From: Mycobacterium sp. 1164966.3
GTDB lineage: Bacteria > Actinomycetota > Actinomycetes > Mycobacteriales > Mycobacteriaceae
Direction: 5' to 3'
NCBI RefSeq assembly: GCF_001665395.1
Contig: NZ_LZSG01000047.1
Span: 34,481-98,480 of the forward strand
Length of the DNA stretch: 64,000 nucleotides
A program made the translations under genes and the position numbers. The number at the start of each line of letters is the position of its first letter. Position 1 is the stretch's first letter. Below the pieces are notes generated by a model that searched no databases, was not told the origin of the DNA, and worked only from the letters and a program-made list of their open reading frames with translations. Shown here piece after piece: positions 40,522-48,366 of the stretch.

Positions 40522-43500
40522 TCAGTAGACGTCTCGGTGGTAGCGCTTGTCGGCGCCCAACTGCCGGACATAGTCCGCGGCCGCTTCCGGGTCGAGGTTC
40601 CCGTGTTCGGCCGCGATCTCGCAGATCGCGCGGTCAACGTCTTTGGCCATCGGGTCGGCGTTGCCGCAGATGAAGAGATGGGCCCCGTCCTGCAGCCATC
40701 GCCACAGCTCGGCCCCCCGCTTGCGCATCAGATGCTGCACGTAGACCTTCTCGTCCTGGTCCCGCGAGAAGGCGAGGTCCAGCTCGGTGAGCAAGCCGTC
40801 GGCGTGCATCTTTTCGATCTCGTCGCGGTAGTAGTAATCGGTGGCGGCGTGTTGCTCGCCGAAGAACAGCCAGTTGGGTCCGGTGTGGCCGAGCGCGCGG
40901 CGCTCCTGCAGGAAACCACGAAAGGGTGCGATCCCGGTTCCCGGTCCGATCATGATCATTGGCGTGCGCGAGTCGCTCGGAGGCCTGAAGTTGCTCGATG
41001 GCTGCAGATAGACGGCGACTCGATCGCCGGGGGAACGATCGGCAAGGTAGGTCGAACACACCCCGCGGCGCGGGACGCCCTGGAAGTTGTAGCGCACCGG
41101 CGAGACCGTCAGGTGAACTTCCCCCGGGCACTCTTTCAGGCTCGACGAGATCGAGTACAGCCGCGGCTGAAGGCGTTTGAGGACCCGCAGCCATTCGTGG
41201 GCCGATGCGGAGACCGGCAGCTGCCTAAGCAGATCGATGGACTGGCGCCCCCATGCCCAATTACTCAGCGCAGCTTTGTTTTCCGGCTTCAGCATCTCCG
41301 CGAGTTTCGGGTTGCCGGTGCGTTGCTGCACGAACCGCACCAGGTCTCGGCTGATGTGGGCGATCTCGATTCGCTCGGTGAGCGCGGAGCGCAACGACAT
41401 CAGACCATGTTCTCCGACCTCGACCGGGGTCTGCGCGTCCAGGCCGGTGACCGCCAGCCATTCGTCGACCAGGCGGTCGCTGTTGCGCGGCCAGACCCCG
41501 AGGGCGTCGCCCGCCTCATAAGTGGCGGCCTCATCGGGAAGGTCAAATACGATCTGCCGCACGTCTTTTGCGGAGCTCGGTCCACTGAGCATGGTGTTGC
41601 GGATCATGCCGGTGACCAGCGGGCGCTTCTTCGTGTAGGTGGGCGTCGCGGGCTTGGTCGCCGGTCGGGGCGATACGACCAGCTTGGTGGGCGCGCCGCC
41701 GGCTTCGGTGGCCGCGGTAGTGTCGGTCAACGCTCGAATGACCGTACTCAGCCAACCGGCCGCCGCGTCCTCGTAGTCAGGTTCGCAGTCGACCCGGGGG
41801 ACAATCCTGGTGGCACCCAGCTCCGCCAGCCGCTCGTCGAGTTTGCGTCCGTGACCGCAGAAGTCGCTGTAGTTGGAGTCGCCCAGCGACAGTACGGCGT
41901 AGCGCGTATCGCTGAATCGCGGTGCGTCACCACTAGTTAGGGCACGCCACAGGCCGGCACCGTTGTCGGGTGGTTCGCCGTCACCGGTGGTGCTGGTGAT
42001 CAGCAATAGCTGTCGCGTCGCCGGTAGTTGGGCGACGGGGAAGTCGTCCATGCCGTGCAACGCGACCGGCATCCCGGCCGCGCCCAGTTGCGCGGCGAAG
42101 TCGGTGGCGAGCACTTCGGCGTTCCCGGTCTGCGAGGCCCACAACACCACGACCGGCGCACGTTCGGACGCATCTGCTTGTGCCGGAGCGGGTTTCGGGC
42201 CAGCGGACACGACATCTGACTGTTGTGAGATTGGCGGCGTATCGGCGCGCGCGAAGATTCCAGCAAGCAGGCCGTCCACCCACAGCCGGGTGGCCGAATC
42301 GAAAGGGGCGCTCAGCGGCACGGTGGGCACGCCCGCGGTGCGGCGACCGGCGTCCGACCGCAAGCCCGCGATGAGTCCCGCGAGGTAAGAACGTCCAAGC
42401 GGACCGAACTGCGGGGCCGGTTCATTTGCCATACCGAGGATCTCGGCAAGGGCATCGACCTGCGCCACGCTGATTTCGGATGCTTCGGGGACAGCTCGGG
42501 TGTCGGGTACCGCTGGATCGGCGCTGGGTGCGACGCCGACCTTGGTCAATGTCACTGCGCACGCCTTGTACTCCGGTTGGCGCGAAATCGGATCGACGGC
42601 GTCGTTGGTGACGGCGTTGATCGACAAGTACTCGCCGAAGTCATCGTTCCAGTGGAACGGGGCGAAGCACGTACCGGGCAGCACCCGGTCGGTGACGACG
42701 GCGGGCAGCACGGCCCGGCCACGGCGAGAAGCGACTTCGACCTGATCTGTGTCGCGGATCTGCAGCCTGGCGGCGTCGTCGGGATGTATTTCGACGAACG
42801 GTCCCGGGTTGAGCTGGTTGAGCTTGGCAACCTTGCCGGTCTTGGTCATGGTGTGCCATTGGTGCGCCAGACGCCCGGTATTGAGCAGGAACGGATACTC
42901 GGCGTCGGGCATCTCTTCGGGCAGCAGGTGCGGCCGGGCGAAGAACACCGCCCGGCCGTGTGGGGTGGGGAAGGCGATGCGGGGCACGGTGCCGTCCTCA
43001 CGCACCAGGCGTGTCTGGCTGACACCCTCGTTGAGGTAGCGGATCGGGTTGCGGTCAGTATCGCTGTCCGGCGGGCAGGGCCACTGCAGCGGCGTCTGCC
43101 GCAGCCGGTCGTAGCTGACGCCGCGTAGGTCATATCCCGTCGCAGGGTTCGAGAACCGCTTGATCTCTTCGAACACCTCCTCAGCGGACGTATAGCTGAA
43201 TGAATCCGAATACCCCATTGCGCAAGCCATTTTCGCGATGATTTGCCAATCCGGCTGCGCCTGACCCACCGGATCGACGGCCCGCTGGAACAGGGTCAGG
43301 GTGCGCTCAGAATTGACCATCACCCCGTCTGATTCTGTCCACAAGGCCGCCGGTAGCAGCACGTCGGCATAGTCGTTGGTCTCGGTCTCCAGGAACGCAT
43401 CCTGGGTAATCACCAACTCGGCCTTATCCAGGCCGGCCAGCACCGTTCTTCGATTGGCAACAGTTGCAACGGGGTTGGTGCAGATGATCCAGCACGCCTT

Positions 43501-44703
43501 GATCTTGCCGTCGGCCATGCGGGAGAACATGTCGATCACACCGTCGCTGACGTCGGTGCGCAAGGACCCACGCGGGATACCCCACTGGTCTTCCACGAAT
43601 TCGCGGTCATCGCTGGAGATCACCGTGCGCTGTCCGGGCAAACCCGGACCCATGTAGCCCACCTCGCGTCCGCCCATCGCATTGGGCTGACCGGTGAGCG
43701 AGAACGGGCCGCTGCCCGGTTTGCAAATCGCCCCGGTAGCCAAGTGCAGGTTGCAGATCGCGTTGGTGTTCCAGGTACCGTGGGTGCTCTGATTGAGTCC
43801 CATTGTCCAGCAACTCATCCAGTTTCCGGCTTCGCCGATCCATCGTGCTGCCGTGCGGATGTCGTCGGCCGGAATACCGGTCAATTCGCTGACCTTGTCC
43901 GGGGTGAACTGCTTCAGGAAACTCGGCATCACCTCCCAGCCTTTGGTGAACTGCGCGATGAATTCGGGGTCGGTGTGCCCGTTTTCGACGATGAGGTGCA
44001 GCAGGCCGTTCAGCAGTGCTAGATCAGAGCCGGGTGCGATCTGCAGGAAGAGATCGGCCTTGGCGGCGGTCGCGGTGCGGCGGGGGTCGACGACGATCAG
44101 TTTGGCGCCGGCTTTGACGCGATCCATCATGCGCAGAAACAGGATTGGGTGGCAGTCGGCCATGTTGGAGCCGATGACGAAAAAGACGTCGGCATGGTCG
44201 AAGTCCTGATACGAGCCGGGGGGGCCGTCGGCGCCGAGGGATAGCTTGTAACCCGAACTGGCACCGGCCATGCACAATCGTGAGTTCGACTCGATCTGGT
44301 TGGTGCCGATGAAACCCTTGGCCAGCTTGTTCGCCAGGTATTGGGCTTCCAGGGACATCTGCCCCGACACGTAGAAGGCCACGGCGTCGGGACCGTGCTT
44401 GTCGATGATGGCTCGTAACCGGTTGGCGGACCGGGTGATCGCGGCATCGATGGCGATGGGTTCCAGGGCCTGGCCACGGTCGGCCCGAACGTATGCCGAC
44501 TCCGCCCTGCCGGGTGCGGCAAGCAGGTCCGCGGTGGTTGCGCCTTTGGTGCACAACCGGCCGAAATTCGAGGGATGGCTTGTGTTTCCGGCGGACTTCG
44601 CGACGTGACGCAGGCCGCTTTCCGGGTCGGTTGTGAGCTGCAGCACCATGCCGCAGCCCACACCGCAGTAGGCGCACAGGGTGTGCACGGTATCGCCGGC
44701 CAC
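40522..44703 (-). CDS. Fused assimilatory nitrate reductase / flavoprotein reductase
   Basis: A 1393-aa single-chain enzyme. Residues 1-800: molybdopterin oxidoreductase with N-terminal 4Fe-4S ligands (LCAYCGVGC and a later GRLCTKG) and the molybdopterin-binding C-terminal domain. Residues about 848-995: flavodoxin-like FMN domain (VVVLWASQTGNAEVLATDF). Residues about 1040-1393: CysJ-type FAD/NAD(P) module (LYSISSS, GVCSTYLADR, IMIGPGTGIAPFRGF, HLFICGNADPMAKDV). The chain can carry electrons from NAD(P)H to nitrate in one protein; it resembles NasN of M. smegmatis. GTG 44703 has GGGGAGG upstream and a GlnR-type box 57 nt before it. No nitrite reductase or transporter is in the window. Confidence 0.9.
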   Translation of the reverse strand: MAGDTVHTLCAYCGVGCGMVLQLTTDPESGLRHVAKSAGNTSHPSNFGRLCTKGATTADLLAAPGRAESAYVRADRGQALEPIAIDAAITRSANRLRAIIDKHGPDAVAFYVSGQMSLEAQYLANKLAKGFIGTNQIESNSRLCMAGASSGYKLSLGADGPPGSYQDFDHADVFFVIGSNMADCHPILFLRMMDRVKAGAKLIVVDPRRTATAAKADLFLQIAPGSDLALLNGLLHLIVENGHTDPEFIAQFTKGWEVMPSFLKQFTPDKVSELTGIPADDIRTAARWIGEAGNWMSCWTMGLNQSTHGTWNTNAICNLHLATGAICKPGSGPFSLTGQPNAMGGREVGYMGPGLPGQRTVISSDDREFVEDQWGIPRGSLRTDVSDGVIDMFSRMADGKIKACWIICTNPVATVANRRTVLAGLDKAELVITQDAFLETETNDYADVLLPAALWTESDGVMVNSERTLTLFQRAVDPVGQAQPDWQIIAKMACAMGYSDSFSYTSAEEVFEEIKRFSNPATGYDLRGVSYDRLRQTPLQWPCPPDSDTDRNPIRYLNEGVSQTRLVREDGTVPRIAFPTPHGRAVFFARPHLLPEEMPDAEYPFLLNTGRLAHQWHTMTKTGKVAKLNQLNPGPFVEIHPDDAARLQIRDTDQVEVASRRGRAVLPAVVTDRVLPGTCFAPFHWNDDFGEYLSINAVTNDAVDPISRQPEYKACAVTLTKVGVAPSADPAVPDTRAVPEASEISVAQVDALAEILGMANEPAPQFGPLGRSYLAGLIAGLRSDAGRRTAGVPTVPLSAPFDSATRLWVDGLLAGIFARADTPPISQQSDVVSAGPKPAPAQADASERAPVVVLWASQTGNAEVLATDFAAQLGAAGMPVALHGMDDFPVAQLPATRQLLLITSTTGDGEPPDNGAGLWRALTSGDAPRFSDTRYAVLSLGDSNYSDFCGHGRKLDERLAELGATRIVPRVDCEPDYEDAAAGWLSTVIRALTDTTAATEAGGAPTKLVVSPRPATKPATPTYTKKRPLVTGMIRNTMLSGPSSAKDVRQIVFDLPDEAATYEAGDALGVWPRNSDRLVDEWLAVTGLDAQTPVEVGEHGLMSLRSALTERIEIAHISRDLVRFVQQRTGNPKLAEMLKPENKAALSNWAWGRQSIDLLRQLPVSASAHEWLRVLKRLQPRLYSISSSLKECPGEVHLTVSPVRYNFQGVPRRGVCSTYLADRSPGDRVAVYLQPSSNFRPPSDSRTPMIMIGPGTGIAPFRGFLQERRALGHTGPNWLFFGEQHAATDYYYRDEIEKMHADGLLTELDLAFSRDQDEKVYVQHLMRKRGAELWRWLQDGAHLFICGNADPMAKDVDRAICEIAAEHGNLDPEAAADYVRQLGADKRYHRDVY

Positions 44704-44759
44704 GCCTACCTCCCCTCAAATGCGCACGAGGCTTTACCGCTGAATCGTGCGTCAAGGAT

Positions 44760-44797
44760 GTTTCTGCACCGGGTATCCGACGTTTCCGCCGTTTTAC
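44760..44797 (-). promoter_or_regulatory. GlnR-type box upstream of the nitrate reductase
   Basis: On the minus strand: GTAAA-n6-GAAAC-n6-TACCC-n6-GAAAC, the AC-rich a-b-a-b pattern of actinobacterial GlnR sites, 57 nt upstream of the GTG start. GlnR activates nitrogen assimilation genes under nitrogen limitation; the site is inferred from pattern and gene function. Confidence 0.75.
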
Positions 44798-44986
44798 GGC
44801 TTCCTCGCAACGCATGCGGCGCACTGGTGAAATGGGTAAGAAAACTGCGGTTGACCACGGCTTTCGCGGGTCAGCATCGACCAACCGGGACCAGCCGATC
44901 TTGGATCAGGCTACCCGCAATGGGCCCTGCGGCGCGTGCTCAAACCGGCGCTCCGACGAAACAAATGGGACATTTACAGCTTTCGT

Positions 44987-44992
44987 TAAGCT
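44987..44992 (+). promoter_or_regulatory. Leaderless -10 element of lppP
   Basis: TAAGCT fits TANNNT and is followed by 6 nt and the GTG at 44999. Confidence 0.6.
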
Positions 44993-44998
44993 CGTTGC

Positions 44999-45490
44999 GT
45001 GTCCCGCCGGCTGGTCGTCGTCCTGCTGATCCTGCTGGTTCTGTTTTCGGGGTGTGGCTGGAAGCCGCCGACCGCGTCCCCGCCACCGCCGGACAAGTGC
45101 AAGGTTTCCGACGGTCCGACTGCCGACACGGTAAAGCAGGCCATCACCGCTGTCCCGATCGTGGTGCCGGGTTCGATGTGGGTGGAAATCGCCCGGGGAC
45201 ACACCAGGAAGTGCCGGTTGTATTGGGTGCAGATCATCCCGACGATTGCCAGCCAGTCGACTCCCCAGCAGTTGCTGTTCTTCGACCACAACACCCCGCT
45301 GGGCTCAGCGACGCCGAACCCGAAGCCGTACATCACTGTGCTGCCGCCCTCGGATGACACGATCACCGTCCAATACCAGTGGCAGAAGGGCAAGGACGAG
45401 CCTTGCTGCCCCACCGGCATCGGCACGGTGAAGTTCCAGATCGGACCGGACGGCAAGCTGACGGCGCTCGGCCCGATCCCGAACCAATAA
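44999..45490 (+). CDS. lppP: Lipoprotein LppP
   Basis: A 163-aa exported lipoprotein with signal peptide RLVVVLLILLVLFSGC (lipobox LFSGC). The mature part is Pro-rich at first (WKPPTASPPPPDKC) and then forms a beta-rich domain with paired cysteines (DKCKVSD, RKCRLYW, EPCCPTG). The sequence matches what I know as LppP of M. tuberculosis; its molecular function is unknown. Divergent from the nitrate reductase. Confidence 0.88.
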   Translation: MSRRLVVVLLILLVLFSGCGWKPPTASPPPPDKCKVSDGPTADTVKQAITAVPIVVPGSMWVEIARGHTRKCRLYWVQIIPTIASQSTPQQLLFFDHNTPLGSATPNPKPYITVLPPSDDTITVQYQWQKGKDEPCCPTGIGTVKFQIGPDGKLTALGPIPNQ

Positions 45491-45613
45491 CGTGGCTGTT
45501 GCGCCGCCAGGATGCGGGCACTTCGGCTGCGGCGGAGCACTTTCGGTGCATCGCCAGGCCCGCCTGTCACTGCAATCCCGCAGCGGGGAATGTGTCCTTC
45601 TGCCCGGCTCCGA

Positions 45614-45709
45614 GCGACAAATCGGCTGGCGTGCAACGGTTGTCGCTACGAGTCGGGCAAAAAGACACCCCGAATTTGTTGGGACTCGTGGGACTTCTGA
45701 GCAAAACGC
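45614..45709. repeat. Palindromic repeat element, copy 1
   Basis: A 33-nt core (45614-45646) begins GCGACAA and ends TTGTCGC, so it folds on itself; outer arms TGCCCG/CGGGCA and GTGTC/GACAC extend the stem to about 80 nt. The core aligns without gaps to the one at 54362-54394 (26 of 33 identical), and a second block, TGGGACTTCTGAGCAAAACGC at 45689-45709 here, is shared at the same distance. It lies between the convergent lppP and acyl-CoA oxidase genes. Confidence 0.75.
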
Positions 45710-45724
45710 GACGAACAACTTCAG

Positions 45725-47662
45725 TCAGCCGGGCAGATTCTCCGGGTGCAGCATCTCGGCGTAGCGCAACGGCTCGGGGATGCCGAAGCCGTCGACCAGC
45801 GTCTCGGCATGCGGGCGCAGCTTGCGGCACCGGTCGTTGATGCCGCGGGTGACCGCCTTGGCTCGCTCAGTGGACAGGTACCGGTGCTCGACATACCAGG
45901 CCTTGTCCTCCTCGATCACCGACAAGGCATACAGGTCGCAAACCATATCCAGCAACTCGCGGGCCTCGGCGTCCTCACACGACTCGATGCCGGCGACAAA
46001 CGCTTCAAGGATCACCCGATCGATGTGTGCGCTCGCCGCGTGCAGGACGTGATCCTGCACCGCGTTGAAAGCGTCGAACGCCGACATCTCTTTGGATTTG
46101 CCCTGCAGCCGGCGGGCAACCGACGACAGCAGGTAGTTCTCGCGCTCCTCGAACATGGTGACCTGGGTGCCGCGGTTGAACAGGCTGCCTTCCTCCTCGC
46201 TATCCTGGCTGGCGTCGACGATCCGCTGCATAATCGCTTCGGCCGCAGTGCGTTTCATCACCCGATCACCGACGGCATTGGCGGCGAACCGCACCCATTC
46301 CACCGGGCTCATGCTCCGGATGTCGTCGGCGTAGGCGGTCAGCAACTCCTTGGCCACCAGCTGGGTCAGCACATGGTTGTCGCCCTCGAAGGTGGTGAAC
46401 ACGTCGGTGTCGGCGCGCAGCGCGATCAGCCGGTTCTCCGCCATGTAACCCGCACCGCCGCATGCCTCCCGAGCCTCTTGAATGGCCTTGCTGGCGTGCC
46501 AGGTGTTGGCCGCCTTCAACCCCGCAGCGCGAGCTTCCAGCTCGCGCTGCTCATCGGCATCCACAACGTCCGACGTCTGCAGGTCGTGGCACTTGGACAC
46601 CAACTCATTCTGTGCGAATTGCAGTGCATAGGACCGCGCTATCAAGGGAAACAGCCGCCGCTGATGTACCAGGTAGTCCATGATCAGCACTTCGCGGTCG
46701 TCATCGGGCGAACTGAACTGCTTGCGCTGCAACGCGTATCGGGTGGCAATGTCGAGTGCGACCTGAGCCGCGGCACCTGCGCTGCCGCCCACGGTCACCC
46801 GGCCGCGGATCAGGGTGCCGATCATCGTGAAGAATCGTCGGTTCGGATTGTCGATGGGTGAGGTGTAGGTGCCGTCCGGCTCGACCTCGCCGTACTTGTT
46901 GAGCAGGTTCACCCGCGGAACCCGGACATGGTCGAACATGATGCGGCCGTTGTCGACACCGGGTAACCCGCCCTTGTAGTGGCAGTCCGATGTCGTCACG
47001 CCGGGTAGGTCGTTACCTTCGACGTCGCGGATCGGCACCAGGACGCAGTGCACGCCGTGGTTGACCGGCTCACCGTTCTCGTGAGTGATCAGCTGCGCGA
47101 AAACCGCTGCGATGGAAGCCGTTTCGGCGGCGCCGCCGATGTAATCCTTCCGGGCGGTGGGAGTGGGCGAGTGGATGACGAACTCTTCGGTTTCGGGGTC
47201 GTAGGTGGCCGTCGTCTCCAGCGACTGAACGTCACTGCCATGCCCGGTCTCGGTCATCGCAAAGCAACCGCGCAATTCCAGCGAGATAATGTCCTTCACG
47301 TAGTCGTAGTGGCGTTCGGTGCCCAAATTCTCCACGGCACCGCCGAACAGGCCCCATTGCACGCCGGCCTTGACCATCAGCGACAGGTCCGACATCGCGA
47401 GCATCTGGATCATCGTGATCGCGGCACCGACATCGCCGGTGCCGCCGTGCTCCTTCCGGAACCCTTCGTCGGAGATGCCGGCCGCGGAGATGATCTTCAT
47501 CTGCTCGAAAACTTTGGCGCGGGCGATGACGGTGTTCGGCGTGTAGTGCGGCCGGAATTGTTCGTGTTCGAACTTGGCCCGGGTCTGGTTCTTCACGTCG
47601 CGCCAACGCCCGTCCAGCGTGTTGCGCAGATGTTCGGCAGTGCTTGTCATGTTCGGCGCCAT
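45725..47662 (-). CDS. Acyl-CoA dehydrogenase/oxidase family protein
   Basis: A 645-aa flavoprotein of the long acyl-CoA oxidase type. The FAD/substrate region reads CFAMTETGHGSDVQSLETTA; downstream are RGRVTVGGSAGAAAQVALDIATRYA (in pieces) and the conserved ACGGAGYM and FEGDNHVLTQLVAKELL of acyl-CoA oxidases. It would introduce the first double bond of fatty acyl-CoA beta-oxidation, passing electrons to O2 if a true oxidase. The start at 47662 or the ATG four codons later (MTSTAEH) are both possible. Confidence 0.88.
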   Translation of the reverse strand: MAPNMTSTAEHLRNTLDGRWRDVKNQTRAKFEHEQFRPHYTPNTVIARAKVFEQMKIISAAGISDEGFRKEHGGTGDVGAAITMIQMLAMSDLSLMVKAGVQWGLFGGAVENLGTERHYDYVKDIISLELRGCFAMTETGHGSDVQSLETTATYDPETEEFVIHSPTPTARKDYIGGAAETASIAAVFAQLITHENGEPVNHGVHCVLVPIRDVEGNDLPGVTTSDCHYKGGLPGVDNGRIMFDHVRVPRVNLLNKYGEVEPDGTYTSPIDNPNRRFFTMIGTLIRGRVTVGGSAGAAAQVALDIATRYALQRKQFSSPDDDREVLIMDYLVHQRRLFPLIARSYALQFAQNELVSKCHDLQTSDVVDADEQRELEARAAGLKAANTWHASKAIQEAREACGGAGYMAENRLIALRADTDVFTTFEGDNHVLTQLVAKELLTAYADDIRSMSPVEWVRFAANAVGDRVMKRTAAEAIMQRIVDASQDSEEEGSLFNRGTQVTMFEERENYLLSSVARRLQGKSKEMSAFDAFNAVQDHVLHAASAHIDRVILEAFVAGIESCEDAEARELLDMVCDLYALSVIEEDKAWYVEHRYLSTERAKAVTRGINDRCRKLRPHAETLVDGFGIPEPLRYAEMLHPENLPG

Positions 47663-47755
47663 AACCAGACCGTAACGTGCCGTGCGCGCCGCGGGAATAG
47701 GCTCGGCGAGGGGGCGCCACCGGCTGGCGGGGACTGCGCGCGCACACTAAACGGC

Positions 47756-48322
47756 ATGCCGCAATACCTGGCCGCTGTCATGATCGTGCTGCTGTTGGGC
47801 ACGGTGTTGGGCCGAGTCCTCCTGTTGCGCCGAAGCGGCACTCGGGCAATGCATTTCGGAGAACTCGACAAGACAGATTTTCTGATACCTCCGGTGGCAT
47901 TGTTCTACTTCTACACGGTGTTTGCCGCCGCTTTCGGCTGGCCCCTGGCCAGCTCCCAGCGATTTTTCCGGTCAACGGCTGTTGCCTGGCTGGGGGTAGG
48001 GCTCTGCGTGGGTGCCGTGCTGATCCTGGTGCTGAGCTTGGTGGCGTTCGGCAGCAGCTTCCGAGTCGGCATCGACGTCGACAAACCTGGCCGGCTGGTC
48101 ACCACTGGTGTCTTCGCCGTGAGCCGCAATCCGATCTATGTCGGTTTCTTTCTGTTCCTGGTCGGCCAGCTGTTGGTGTTTCCCAACTGGGTTCCGCTGT
48201 TCTACCTGGTCGCCGGCACTCTGCTGTTCCATCGCCAGGTGTTACGGGAGGAAAAATTCATGCGTCATCGGTACGGCCGGGAATACCTCGAGTACTGCGA
48301 CCGTGTCCGGCGGTATGTGTGA
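47756..48322 (+). CDS. Isoprenylcysteine-methyltransferase-like membrane protein
   Basis: A 188-aa membrane protein with about five hydrophobic segments and the ICMT/PEMT C-terminal motif: VTTGVFAVSRNPIYVGFFLF, then REEKFMRHRYGREYLEYCDRVRRY. In this family the RxP...EE pair binds S-adenosylmethionine. The substrate here is unknown; the family methylates prenylcysteines or lipids. ATG 47756 is chosen; the frame runs longer upstream but only opposite the acyl-CoA oxidase gene, from which it diverges. Confidence 0.85.
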   Translation: MPQYLAAVMIVLLLGTVLGRVLLLRRSGTRAMHFGELDKTDFLIPPVALFYFYTVFAAAFGWPLASSQRFFRSTAVAWLGVGLCVGAVLILVLSLVAFGSSFRVGIDVDKPGRLVTTGVFAVSRNPIYVGFFLFLVGQLLVFPNWVPLFYLVAGTLLFHRQVLREEKFMRHRYGREYLEYCDRVRRYV

Positions 48323-48366
48323 TGTGATGCAACAGTTCTCGCCGAGGTTAGGTCACTCAGTGCCTA

